DNA of 64,000 nucleotides, from positions 434,001 to 498,000 of the forward strand of contig JACDTU010000017.1 of the NCBI GenBank assembly GCA_022376465.1, read 5' to 3'. Source of the stretch: Cubamyces lactineus. Taxonomy: Eukaryota > Basidiomycota > Agaricomycetes > Polyporales > Polyporaceae. The position numbers and the translations under genes were made by a program. Numbering within the stretch: the stretch's first letter is position 1; every line of letters begins with the position of its first letter. Positions 44,518-56,902 of the stretch are shown here, piece by piece. Under the pieces are notes generated by a model. The model was not told the DNA's origin and searched no databases. It worked only from the letters and a program-made list of their open reading frames with translations.

Positions 44518-45211
44518 GGCTTCTCACCGCCATGCCCGCCGAGTTCCCTATATACTCGTTCCCGCTCGCCACCGCTCATCCTTCAAGTTGGTGGTATGGT
44601 GGATTGGTGCGAGCGCGGAGTCGAGCGAGTAGGCGGGTGGGTAGAAGGCGCGAGGCGGGGCCATTACGACCGTTCACGTTCACGTTCAAGCTTCCAGCTC
44701 CCGCTGAGTCATCAGCTATTTGCTCTGTCTGTTCGTGCGGAGGGTTGCAGCGCTTCGCGGCCCCGTACGCAACACTCTGCCCCGGGAATTAGCTCCACTC
44801 GTCGTTCGTTGTTTGTTACTGGCTCCTGGTCACTTGAAATGTAGGGCTCATCGTTCACCAGCGCGAACCCTACTCCCGAGTATCAAGCCTCCATGTCACA
44901 ATGTCATATTGTCTACTTCTTCTCTGCGTGCTACGCCCTGTCCTCTTCCACCAACAGCTCGGTGGCTCCGAGGCTCGGTGCTTGGGACTCGGTGCTTGGT
45001 GCGTCGGCGTCGGCGGCAAGCGCCCTGGGGCCTGTACTCGCCCCCGCGCTCGCCGCATCCCATTCTGCGGTGTTTGCGTTCATGCAGTGCTGCATGCGTC
45101 CGTGTTCGGCTCCCGGCGCCTCTGTTGCTATGCGTCTCCATACTCCATACATCTCTATGCACCTTCGTACTTCGTACTTTGTCCCTCGTCCCTCGCCCGT
45201 ATTCTCCGTTC

Positions 45212-45257
45212 TAGGAACTAGGGACTGGGAACTAGGGCCTGGAGCCTGGAGCCTGGG
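45212..45257. repeat. Tandem GGAACTAGGG and CCTGGAG repeats
   Basis: GGAACTAGGG occurs twice, separated by a related ACTGG, directly followed by three CCTGGAG/CCTGGGT units. Confidence 0.65.
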
Positions 45258-48200
45258 TATTGAGCGCTGTGCACCACTTGCCGCCTTCGCGACGGTGGGC
45301 AGAGGGCGTCGGGGGCTTCCCCTCCATCCGTCGCGTCTAGTGTTGTCTGGTGTTGAGTATTGTACGCTTCAACGGATTAACGACATTTTGGCGCTCGATG
45401 CTCTCCGTTCTCTCAGCGACCCTGCTCGTTGTTCGATTCTCGTTATTCTTATTCTCACTTGACATATCAAGACGATATGTTCCTCTCATTTTCTGCACTC
45501 TCCGTTCTAGGCACGCGTTGGACACTGTATGCACAGCACATAGCGGCGCCCGCAATACCCTAGATGTTCCTCTCGTCCTCTGCTTCTTCTCCGAGTGTAC
45601 CTATCTACGAAGTACCTCTCACCGGGACCGTCCTCTGCTCTACACTCTGCGTTCCGCGCTCTACCTGCTTCATACGTACCTCAAGCTCGTCCCTCAGCGT
45701 TCAACCCCGAGCCACCTACGTAGGCTCCCAATCTGGAACGACAACTGCACCCGTGTCCTGGCAGGCCGGGTGAACTTGAGCTCTAGCATCAAGCATGGCT
45801 GCATGAGAGCGTTAGAACATGAGGGCATGATGCATGGACCCGGGCCATCCGAGCCCACCATGCTGCACGTCGTAATCGCGATCGACGTGCGTCATGGTCA
45901 TAGCGAGCTGCAAGCTGCGAGGGCGGTGCCTGCCCAGTGTCCTTTCCTCCGAGCTGGGCCTCGCGCGTCTGCGCGCCTAGTACGCGCCGGTGCATTTTCA
46001 GGACAGCATATCCCGACGCGCTCGCGCAACATCGTCCGAGTTCCCGCCCTTGTTCGAGTGGGTCGTGTACTGTAAGCGAAAGCGGTGGGCCCGACGCCCA
46101 CCGTGACGCCCGCCATCGCTCTGCATCACAGCGATACCCGTCCGTTCGTCCATGTCCATCCATGCACGACGCACGATGCACGCCCGTCCCTGATCAGGCC
46201 CGCGCCTCGGAGCGAGCGGGACATCTTTGCGCAGCGGTCCTAGGACCTATACCTTGCCATACTTGGACTCTGGACTCGGAGGGCCCGATTCACACTCCAG
46301 GCTCTCAGGCTCTCAGACTAGCGTGCGAGCTCGAGGGAACGAGTGGCGAGTGGGAACGTTGACGTTGGTCCAGCCTGGGTCTGAGGTCGAGGCCGCGGGT
46401 CTGTGTGGGTCCTGGTGCGATGGTGTGCTGGTGCGCGGGATCGCTAGTCTGTGGCTGGCGGCTGGCGGTAGGGATCAGTGGTCAGCGGATAGTGGATAGT
46501 GGCCGGTGGTGGGCGACGGATCATGATGCGGATGTGGACGCTTTGCCGAGATCCCCGATGGCCGTATCACTGTATCGCTGTATCGGCGTATGAGGTAGGA
46601 TCCCAGGATGTGGTTCGCGACTGAGTAAGTACTCAAGCTGAAGCTCGAAGGCGCGCCGGGTGCGCAGTTGCCGTTATTGTCATTGTGGTCGAGTGCCGTG
46701 CATGTGATAGTAGCGTGTGATACTACGAGTAGTACTGTGCTACTGTATTACGAGCACTATCGCCGCTGCGATCATGATGTTCTGCCGGCGGGCTCAGGCT
46801 TTAGACTTCTCGCCCGTCTGCGTCGCTGTGGGCAATCAAGGATAATAGTTGTAACTGCATTCAAACTTCAGACTTGCGTAAAATGCGTTCGCACATATTA
46901 TATGATACAATATCTCCGAGTCCGCAGAGTCAATGGTCCACTTAAGATTATATACCAGAACGGCTCATGCGCAAGTATGAGCATATATCAACTATATACT
47001 CGCGTTCGCACAGACCAAACCAGCCAAGCGACAGAGTGCATACACGACAAGCTCGAGGTCGAGATGATACAACTATGGATATCGATAACGCGTGGTATGG
47101 TACGTGTGGCGAGGAGAGTGCTATCGCTAACAGCGGCGACGGTGATTGGAGGGAGGGATAGGTATTACATGGAGGCGCACGATAACGGCGGGGTAACAAA
47201 CAAACTGTGGGCATGGTAATAATAATGGAGACACTACGTGGGACAATCGCGAGCTGACAGAGCGGATTGCAATCGGCGGCGAGAGAGAGAGAGAGACGCC
47301 ACCCGGCAGCAGTCGCACGCAACAGACAAAAGGGCGCCCATATGCAGACGCACGCCTGAGGGCGGACTGGCATCGAGAGTGATATGGTATACACAATATG
47401 GTACTAGATGATCGCGCGCCGCGCCACGCCACGCCGCAAGACGCGGCGGGCGCGGCGGGTAAGACAACTTGGAAGAGATGATGGTAAAACATGTGTGTGT
47501 AACGGTCCGCGTCGCGCTGGCGATGAGCGGGCAACTTTAAACGGCAGCTGAGCATGGATGGGTAAAAGAAATAAAAGGTTTGAAGTCGAAGGGCAAAAAA
47601 GGGAGCAGAGCGATCGGAGGCGCGCAGTGGTGGTCGTATGGTAACAAGCAGGTCGGGATGGGGTGGGTAGTAAGACACTGGTAGTAATGCAACACTATCG
47701 TATATGGAAATAACAATGACTGCCCGCCGCGACGCTTAACGACGGGTGGAGAGAGAGAGAGGGAAAGTGTTCATATGTGAGACGAGACATACACGGGTAG
47801 CAGCAGGCTGCGAGCAGGAGTGTCCGATCGGTGAGAGGTGGGGTTCCGGCTGGGGGCATAGCTGACACCGAGCAATAATAACGAGCGACGAACGGCCTGG
47901 GTGGAGGGAGTGGCATGGGCGCAGAGGCAATTACGGGCAACGAGCGGCGGTGAGAAACGAGCGACGTGGGCGTGCGGCGGGCGATTAGGTGGTAGTACGG
48001 GGTATGATACAGACACAGATCTTGCCGAGACGAGACTTGAGACAGATTGAGAGACGAGAAGCGAGAATGACGAGAGGAGAGGCCGAGGAGAGATTATGAG
48101 ACGCGACGCCGAGCATAGGGTAGGCACACCATCCAAGATCTGCGGTCCACGGTCCACATCCAATCCGGTTTCGACGATACGCCGCGGCCTCGTCGCGAGC

Positions 48201-48376
48201 AACGGTGGAGGGCTCGCATTGTGTGAGGCCGAGTCGCCAAGGGTATACGCGCCGTACGTTCGTAGCACGTTATCAGCGCGAGGGCTGTCTTCGGCTTGCC
48301 CATACAGCCGCTGGCCGATGTTCAAGCCCAAGCAGCGCTTGCGCGCAAGGCTCCAGTCGGTTCAAGCGACCGCCGC

Positions 48377-50315
48377 TTACAGCCCGTAGTGACCCATGTA
48401 GCTCTGGAGGGCTGTCAGGGACGATGATCATGAAAGACTGGAAACACTACTCACGCTCATGTACTGGCCGGAGCCCGCAATAGCCACATCGCCTCCACCA
48501 AGACCAACCGAGGCCCCCAAACCGGCGCCCATTCCGTACATGCCCTGACCACACTCCTGCTGCGAGCCAGTCAACGAGTTGTGCCACCCGAGGTGGGACG
48601 ACGAGAGCTCGAGCGGGGACGTCGGCGTGGGAGGAAGGCTCGAGTAAGCGTCCTCGTCCGCGTGGACCAGCGCAGGGGGCATGCCGCTCTTGAAGTCGAC
48701 CGCCGTGTGAATGGGCGGGAGCGTGCTGGGCATCGAACTGTGCATAGATGGCACGTCGAGCGGATAGTTGAACATCATGATGTCGTCGAGATCGGAGCTG
48801 AGGTCCGACTAGATTGGCAGGGCAATTGGCACGAGTTGAAGTAGAAGACCGGCAATAAAACTCACCGTGCTCGTCGAGGAGAACTGACTTCCCGCTGTGC
48901 TCGGGCGGCTGGCGGTGTCCGAAAATGTCGCACTGTCGGGCGAGAGCGGAGGAGTCGCGGAGACGTTGTTGAACTGGTAATGGATGGACAGAAGCACGTC
49001 TTCCGGAGCATAATGTTCAGCCGCGCCTGAGCGAACGATCTCCTGGACGACGGAGAAGGCCGACGGATCTGGGGTGGCGAATCGGTGAGTATATGCGCGC
49101 CAATGTCCCGTGATAGTAGTTAGACTCACCTGCCGCCCGGCAGAGCGTCTCCCAAAACCGCGGCACGAACTGTGTGCGGTAAAGGAACGTGCACTCCATC
49201 TCGCTAGGCCATTGAGGCATAGGCATGCAGCTGCTCGAGAGCATCTCAAGTTCCGTCCGTTCCGTGTGGACATGTCCGGCGCCGAGCCTCGAGACCTTGA
49301 AGCAAGAATGCGCGGCGAGGGGTGCACGAGACATGAAAGTGACCGAGGGATCAATGTGGCGGAGGACACGAGGACCAGAGGCGTTCAGACCGAGACCCAT
49401 CCCCGATGGTGATGAGGTAGGAGAGGGCACGAAGTTCGCGAGCGTCGAAGGCGTAGCTGTGGGTGCAGCCAAGGACGTGCCGGCGAGGGACGGAAGACGG
49501 AGCGGGGGAAGGGGCATGCCGGGGTCGGGGATAACATCAATGACCACGCAGCTAGACGGCACGCGGAGTGGCGGCGGTGGCACAGAGCTAGTGGGAGAAG
49601 TCGTCGAGTTGGATGTCGAGGGCGCGGGTGTCGAGGAGGTCGAGCTCGTGCTGGAGGCGGTCGAGGGCCGTTCGGAGGAAGCGTCGGAACGAGACTGGGC
49701 CTGCGCAGACTTGGGCTGCATCATCGCAAGATGCCGGCTCGACAACTGCTGAAGTACTGAATGAAGAAGCATGTGAGCGATGGACTTATGCCGCGGTGAT
49801 CAAGCGAAGGTAGGGAAAGGAAGACGTACTGCGCTTGCCCTCGGCCGTGTCGCGGAGTTGTTGGAGACGGGAGCCGACCTGCTTGGGTGTCCTGCGCTTG
49901 CCGGTAACGTTGAAGATGTAGTCCGAGATGAACTTGTTCCGCATGGGGAAGCGGCCGAACGAGCGGGATGTCCGAGACTCGACGGGCTGGTACTTCTCGA
50001 GACCTGGGGAGGACGCGAGGACAAGTCAGACAAAAATCCAGGAAAACCGGAGGAAGTCCGGGACGCGATATGACGCGCATACAGGGAGCCGGAGTGATAG
50101 GAAAGTGATGGCTAACCTTCGACGAGGGCAGCCTCGAGGTATGGGGGCCAGACGACCTCGCCTTTGCCCTTCATTGTCTTCCAGCACTTGCGGCCGGTGA
50201 CGATGGTCTGGATGGTATCATTGATGCCGGAGGAGGCGGAGACGGAGTAGGAGAGGTCGTCGGCGGAGGAGATGTGGATGTGCTGAGCGAGGTTGTCGCG
50301 GTGGTTGGGAGCCAT
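48377..50315 (-). CDS. TEA/ATTS-domain transcription factor (AbaA/Tec1/TEAD class)
   Basis: Six exons: 50315-50117, 50003-49830, 49756-49130, 49068-48866, 48808-48455, 48403-48377, giving 527 aa. The TEA DNA-binding domain covers about residues 53-119: VVWPPYLEAALVEGLEKY forms helix 1, FPMRNKFISDYIFNVTGK leads through helix 2, and KRRTPKQVGSRLQQLRDT is the recognition helix. TEA factors bind CATTCC-type sites and control development (conidiation in Aspergillus AbaA, filamentation and mating in yeast Tec1). The C-terminal part is Ser/Thr/Pro-rich then Gly/Met/Tyr-rich and should be an activation region. There is no YAP-binding-like domain that I can identify. The last exon is only 27 nt and ends SYMGHYGL. 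The gene stands alone, with about 8 kb downstream and over 13 kb upstream lacking recognised genes, a layout common for developmental regulators. Confidence 0.92.
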
Positions 50316-50336
50316 TGTGGAAGCGACGCGTCGACT

Positions 50337-50412
50337 CGCTGTGCGGCGGCGTGAGGAAGGGGGGAGGGGAGTACGGGACGGGGAGGGCGGGGGAAGGACG
50401 GACGGATTAGGG
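50337..50412 (-). promoter_or_regulatory. Leader/TSS pyrimidine tract of the TEA gene
   Basis: G/A-rich on the plus strand (GGGGGGAGGGG, GGACGGGGAGGGCGGGGG), hence C/T-rich on the coding strand, 22-97 nt before the ATG. It resembles the pyrimidine tract before the adenylyltransferase gene. Function is inferred. Confidence 0.45.
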
Positions 50413-52012
50413 CGAGGTTATATACGGTATATGGGTCAAGGGAGCGAGAATGGCGAGCAGTACGCTGCCTCCCGTAGACGCCCAGAGCGTATTCCTTAGA
50501 CTCTCGCATTCGGACGTCAGATAGACGCGCTAGATGCCACTCCGATCGAGATCTCCCGGGCTGTTTGCTCTATTAATTAAAAAGTCCCACTCGTCCATCT
50601 AGGCGCGCGCTAGAAGCCGACCCCGAGAGAGGAATGCAGTTCGCTGGAAAACTCCGAAAGAACTCCCCAGTCGAGAACCGAATCTCAGCCACACAGCCCT
50701 CCCAGGCCAATCACCGCAATTCCTCGATATCCAGGCTCTCCCTTCACTGCAGCCCGGCGCCCCCGTCCGCGACGCCGGGCGCAGAAGCGAGGACACCGGA
50801 CGCCGACTCCCATTCAACCGGGTCACGGACAACACGCAAATTCGCCTCGGCCATCCAGAGCCCCCAGACGCCGGCGCGATGTCCTCCTCGACGTCGGACT
50901 CGGTACGATGGGGGTTCGCGTTCGTCGACACCAAACGACGCGACTCTCTGCGTGAATCTGGACGCGAGTAGCCCACCACGGGCGGCCATAGACGTCTTCC
51001 CACCAGAAATTCCGCGTCCACGTCCGTCTCTCCCTCGACAGCCTCCTGCACGTCTGACGCCTCTGCTCGTCGCCGGCCGGGCGTGCGGCCAGCGGCCGAA
51101 CAGCACACGACGAGCGTGACACCGCCGCAAGAAAATCATTCTTTGCATGTCTCCTCCCCTCCGGAGGTCACAACCACTGTCCGCCCGTCGCCGTTCCGTA
51201 CGAGGTCCGGCCGCAGGCTGGTGCCCATCGCGAACGGAGCGCACACGCGCACGAGCCCCGTCATCGCCGCTCCGCATGCAGCAATCGCCTCTCTCCCTCC
51301 CTGCAGACGCCTGTCCCTCCGCGCCGCTCGTCCTCCTCGGAATCACCGCACGAGCGGCCTGCCTGATGGCGATCCCGCCCCGCCCGCCTCGCCTGCTAGA
51401 TTCGTCCGCGTCGGCCACAAATCTCGCTCTATACGCAACGCCTGTCACCGGGCCCTCCCTCTGCGCGAGCAGCTCACTAGCGACTAGCGTCCGAACCCGT
51501 CCGCCTCAGCTCCTCCGCTGCTCGGCGCCGCCATCGCCACCGCGAAGCGCGAAAGCAGCACGTACGCGTATGGTACTCCTGCGCCGACCCGCCCGCTCCT
51601 GGGCATCGCAGCATCAGCACCGTCGGGAAATCTCCCCCTCCTCTTCGGTTCAGCCAAGACCCACCCCGGAATCGAATCGTAACCCAACATGCAGCCGCAT
51701 GCGGGCTGCCCAATCATCTCTCGCCGTCTCCTTTCTTCCAAGCTCTGAACCATCGACTCTCCATAACACTGCATTACGCACCCCGTATTATCGCGCTGCG
51801 CCGCGACCCCGACCCCGCCGCTGCGCTAGCAGCGCTAGCCCGAAGCCCAGTCACAGAACTCGGAGGATGCGCGCGCGTGACGGGCGAATATCGAGAGACA
51901 CAGTCCCGCGAGTGCGCGTCGGAGGCTTTTTCTTCCCTTTGGGCGTTCCAGAACTACGCGGTCCATTTGAATCTGAGTCCGAGAGAGAGGCGGCGATCGA
52001 TGATGCTATAAT

Positions 52013-52036
52013 GTCTCTCTTTCTCTCTCTCTCTCC
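52013..52036. repeat. CT dinucleotide repeat
   Basis: TCTCTCT-type tract with one TTT interruption, seen directly. Confidence 0.8.
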
Positions 52037-52317
52037 CTACGCGCGTCGTTCGTCCTGCCAAATACACACACACCCCGCGTCATCGAATCGGCTGAAAGGC
52101 AGGCTGAACGCTGAGCTTGTAACGAGCAATTGCAAAATTGTAGATCACGCATCTCAGCTGGGTCGCCGTGGGCTCGAGCACAGCGGAATTGCCACGAATA
52201 TGCGGCACGCAGGACAGGCGGTGGGAGGGGTTGTGGGCGCCCAGGCGTCCCGACGTGCTCGAGACGCCCGCCGGCCCGTCCGGGCATCCTCTTTCGCCGG
52301 CAAGAGCCTTGCCCCAG

Positions 52318-52379
52318 CCAATCACCGCCGCTCATTCAAACGCGCAAGCGCGAGCCGATTGGTCAATAAGCCCGCCAAT
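52318..52379. promoter_or_regulatory. Three CCAAT boxes within 62 bp
   Basis: CCAAT at 52318 and 52375 (plus) and an inverted box at 52358-52362. The CCAAT-binding complex (Hap2/3/5, NF-Y) recognises this core. Spacing and mixed orientation are promoter-like; the target is unknown. Confidence 0.4.
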
Positions 52380-52847
52380 GAAGTCTTGCGTACCTCTATC
52401 AATGCATACATAGTAAGTATTTGCTGGGGGCCGCGGGGCGCATGGCACACGAAACGTCGCGGCGACGCAGCGTGCGGCCGTGCGCCCTGTAAGAGACGAA
52501 CGTCGACAGCCTACAGAACACAGCGAACGCTGCGACGACGCATCGATATTATAATTACGCGAGCGGGCGCGCCCTACGGGGGCGCCGTCGTGCACGGTGG
52601 GTCCCGTATGACCAAAAGGAAACAACGCACGCCGGCTAATCGCAGCGCGCGCGCCCCAAAACCAGTTAGACGGACGGTGACTCGGAGGATCGGGCGTAGC
52701 CTCAGGCGAGAGATAGAGGCGGGGGCGATAAAGTCCAATTCGTCGAAATGCGGTGATGTGCGCGCGGGCCTATACCGCGCACGTCGCACGACGTCCTCTG
52801 AATCGGGCTCGGGGCTCGCGCCAAGTGGTGCTGGCGCGCGGTTTAGC

Positions 52848-52899
52848 ACGGTATGGTATGGTGCGGTGTGGTAGATAGTGTGGTATAGTGTGGTGTGGA
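52848..52899. repeat. Degenerate GTATGGTATGGTGTGG repeat
   Basis: Repeated GGTATGG, GTGTGG and GTGTGGTATAGTG words over about 50 bp. Confidence 0.6.
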
Positions 52900-53922
52900 C
52901 GCGGAGATTGGCTCCCGCTTCTGCAGATCTTTTCACGGCGGGGGCGGCGCCGCTTTCGGTGACGCGCCACGCCCTAATCGTGCGCGTTGGCGGGGTCGGT
53001 GTGGGTCCTATATGGTATATGGGCGTGCGGCCCGTGGACGTCGAGAGGCGAGTGATATAGAGCGATGGGTAAATTCCGTGGCCATGTCTCCTCATGTCCC
53101 ATGGCCATTGAGTGGAGGAAATCACAATTTAAATTGCAACTAACACACAGCACGGGCCACGGGAGAAACCTGTTGTCCTGTGACACCTGCCCGGGGCTCA
53201 TGTCCTCGCTCTCGCCGCAGCGTGCGCGCGAAGGGCGAAGGGCGACATAAGCTTGGGTTCGCGATCGGGATCGACGTACGGGCTTCTCCAGACTGCGTAC
53301 GTCCGTGCGAGAATTCGAGCTTGAACGTGAAGGCCTAGGGGGCCCGGAGTTTGGACGCTGGGGGCCTGTGTCCGCTGAGTACGTCAGCGGATGGATATAG
53401 GCTGTTGGATCTTGACACAGAAGTTGTAAGCAGGGCCCCCGCATTCACGTAGACCCGGAACCTGGTCCAGCGATGGGCGGTATGTCATCGCAACAACTGA
53501 CCAGAGCAGCTGTGCGCGATCGCACGGAGAGGGTAACAGACAGAGCCGACCGCTCTGTGGGCAACAGGTCGAGGATGGGCCCCGCAGGTGTGCGCGAGCG
53601 CAACATGAGCAGACTAGCAGATCCCCGCCATCCCGACAACACACCATTTCAGGCGGAATGCAGACGAGTCGCGTGGCATGGAGCAGTGGTAGCACGGACG
53701 CACGGACGTACGGACGTGCAGACGACGTACGGGTAGCAGGCGGGCGTGCGGCGTTTCTGTATAGCAGCATATTGACATATCGACGCTATTACCCCGGACG
53801 TGGGCCCGTCCCGGGACAAAAGGCTCGAGCTCGCGAACGCGAACAAAGAAGGGAGAAGGAAAAAAGGAAGAATTCGAAGCCTCGCTTGCTGCACTGGACC
53901 GACAGCCTGGGTCGTAGACCCG

Positions 53923-53943
53923 GCAGCAGCAGCAGCAGCAGCA
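53923..53943. repeat. GCA trinucleotide repeat
   Basis: Seven perfect GCA units, not within a supported coding region. Confidence 0.85.
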
Positions 53944-56097
53944 GAGCTAGCGCGATCGACTTGGAAGCCCGGCGCGGCGTCGACTCGGAGGGACGGCGAG
54001 TCTGGGGTCGGAAGATCTGAGGTCTGAGTAGCAGTCTCTGGGGACGCAGCTGGCACAAGCGAGTCGTCATCGAGTCGCAGCCCGGGGTAAGTCACTCTGC
54101 ATTGCGCACGCAGCCAACTTGACAAGATGCTCGCTCGGGGGCTGCTGTCGCCCAATAACGTTCTTGCGGCCCAGTGTGAGCGCGCCCTACGATTGGCCCG
54201 CGCGAGGACGAAGACGGGGACGATGATTCAAATATTCGAGTACTCACGACTCACGAGGGTGTGTGAGACCAACCGTCACATAAGCTGCACCTAAGACGTC
54301 GTCGTCCACGCGAGCCGCGTCGACGACGCGCCGGCAGTTCTGGTTTAGCACGTCGTTACAGTTACAGCCCAACGTTAATGTTGCTCACCAGCCGAGGACC
54401 ACATGCGGGGCTTATACAGGCAGATACTTAGATCAGCGGGAGGGTGGGAGGGTGAATCGCACAATTGATGGCGAGATTCGACGGCCGAGATGGGGATGAT
54501 GGGACGGACGGACACGGGCTGATCAGATGGGCCACCCGATGGGATGGGCGACGGTGGGCTGCAAAAGCATCCGGGCATGGCCATGGGGCTTGTTCGAACG
54601 CAGAGGCGAGGTCCAGCCTTCAGGCGAGATGGATCATGGATGGGAGATGCCGGCGTCACATTGCAGCGCGGTGGGGGTCAGTGGGTCCAGTCGTCCCGCC
54701 CGCCTCTGGGTCCGAGTCGAGCTCTCCGCGGCTGCAGGCGGGGACGCGTCGCTGCAAGTCCTTGGGCACAATGCGTGCAGTGTCCCAATAGCTGCTGGCT
54801 TGGATACGGCCCTCATCAGCGTTGTCAGTGTTGATTCCTCCGTTGAACTCGACGCATAGCAAAGATCCGCTACGAACGCACCCGCTGCAATGCCGACTCG
54901 ACCGTCGTCGCGCGAGGCGAGCGCCACCGACGTAGTCCGCCCGTGCAGCCATCACCGGCTGATTCTTGCGCATCAAGCGCCCACAGCTTACCCCGCCCGA
55001 CCGTCGCGGGAAGCAGGCCAAGGCGATTCAAGGCGGGGGGACGCCACGATCTCATCCTCCTCCGCCCGGTGACTGTGTTCGACGGCTCTGCGATCGCGCA
55101 CGCTGCTTGCTATCCGCTGGAGTCTTGTCTCAACGCACTGCGACGCCTGCAGCGCACTCTGTGTCGCCCCCGCTCCACCTTCCCAGATCGCGGGTCCCGG
55201 TGGTGGCACGAGACGAGACAGGCCCGAGGCGGGTTTGCGAGTGTGTGTCTCTGTATCGCGACGCCTCTGGACTTGAATCTGACTCCGAGAGCCTGAGGTG
55301 AGTCCGATTCCAAGCCCCACGCTCACGCCCAAGCCCTAGCCCGAGCGAGCCTTCTCGACGTGATTCATCGACGCATCGCAGATCGCTATCGACGCGCCCA
55401 CTTGACATACGGAGCAAGCCCCAATTTCTGGCAAGGCAAGGCTCAGCATATACAGATGCGAATGCGCGCATCCTATTGGCGTCCCATGATATCACGGACA
55501 CTGCGGAAGGTTCTCATTGGACTCTTCTTTGACAGATCCCATCCGCCCCCGCGCCCTCTGCTCGCGCGAGCACGGGCCACGTTCCCGCCCAGCGCACCCC
55601 GCGAACGCGCGCGCGGGTGCTCGATATGGACATGGGCCGTGGCGGCCACTGCACCCGCGCGCGACGACCCATTTGCCAGTGCTGCTAGTGCTGTCTATAC
55701 GATGCCACCCTCGTCCTCAGCCAGGCTCCCGCGCCCTCAACGTTCAACGTTCAACGCTCGGCACCGACGCCCCGGGCTGGCCTCTCGACATGCTAATTGG
55801 ACCCCTGCGATCCCGCCCCCCTTTGTGCTCTTCGATCCGCTACTTCTGCTGCTGTGGCGGAACTGAAAAGCCCTCTCGTGATCTGTGTGTGCTCTTGACA
55901 GATGAGCCAGTACCTCTCAAGCCCTGGTCTAGTGTCTGATTGTATCTCGAGGCAAAATCGACCGCGCGGCGTCGCTGCGCACTTCTGCTTCCGTGTCGAT
56001 GACGCAGAGCGTCATCGTCCCCGGTGACCCCGTCTTCACGGTGTATGCAGGGCGCAGAGGGCATAGATGCAACTCGACGAAGATTCTCCGAGCTGCA

Positions 56098-56115
56098 CAT
56101 CATCATCATCATCAT
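56098..56115. repeat. CAT trinucleotide repeat
   Basis: About six consecutive CAT units ending CATGATGCAT, outside any supported gene. Confidence 0.8.
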
Positions 56116-56602
56116 GATGCATATAGCCCTTGCAGCAACGTTCGCTGCATCTCACCATCACCCTGCAGTGCTTACCCGCCCCGACCGCGTGAATACGTGA
56201 GACAGGACCCCCTTTCCTCGTGCTTTTAATTTTGAAGCTTCGACGCAGACTTCGACGACGCGTCTCTCGTACCCCTCCCGCTGCCTCGAGGCGTCCTATG
56301 CTTGTCCGAGGGTGCGATTGTATGCATTTTAGTCCCTCACTAGCCCTCGCTGCAGAAGTTTTCCGCTCCACAGGCGCTTGCCGCGCAGAGAGCATAGTAA
56401 GTGCAGGTTTGTTATCGCGCTCCTTTTTGCCGTGTCTGTCGTGCAAGAGAGTCACGCGGCAGGGCGAGCGCTGCGGGGTGTATAGTACTTGAGCTTCAGC
56501 CTCAGCAGCCGAGGTACTTCGTCCTACGGAAGGCGTTAATTCAGGACCCACAGCGCGACTAACAGCACGATACAGGCCCTCGAGCGGGGCAACTCGAGCC
56601 CG

Positions 56603-56902
56603 ATTGGTTAGCCTCTGCCTGGCCAATCGCAAGGGGGGCTCGTCCCAAGACATACCCAATCGCAGAGCAGGCCTGCGAGGGCCTACACGCCAATACGAGT
56701 GCACGATGGGACAGCGGCCGGCCCGCCATCGCCCGACAGACCCTGGACGCCGCGTCCAGCGCGGCCGCGCGAAACCAATCGCGCTTCAGGCCATGGCTGT
56801 CCAATACCGTGCGCGATAGGCGGCAGGTGGCGCCGTCCATGGCCGCCAGTGGCACGCCCAGCGTTGGCTCACGGGCACCGCACGCAGCTCCCGGTGTCCA
56901 AT
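56603..56902. promoter_or_regulatory. Dense CCAAT-box cluster
   Basis: Seven CCAAT cores in 300 bp: inverted at 56603-56607, then plus-strand at 56623, 56656, 56690, 56775, 56801 and 56898. Five of the seven read CCAATC, several CCAATCGC. Chance would give about one in this length at this base composition. This fits a strong CCAAT-complex target, either a promoter of an unrecognised transcript or a distal element of the TEA gene, whose start is 6.3 kb away. Confidence 0.45.

Larger units (their letters stand above)
43561..48376. other. No supported gene; rich in simple and short tandem repeats
   Basis: Pyrimidine-rich at 43.65-44.05 kb, with many short tandem arrays through 46.6 kb and GA repeats at 43567-43597 and 47281-47294. 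The right end should hold the 3' UTR of the minus-strand TEA gene. No domain-bearing frame is seen. Confidence 0.4.

Noticed and set aside
51147..52874. 575-codon plus-strand open frame upstream of the TEA gene
   Set aside because: Arises in GC-rich promoter-like DNA, contains CT repeats and CCAAT boxes inside, has no recognisable motif, and other frames are also open.
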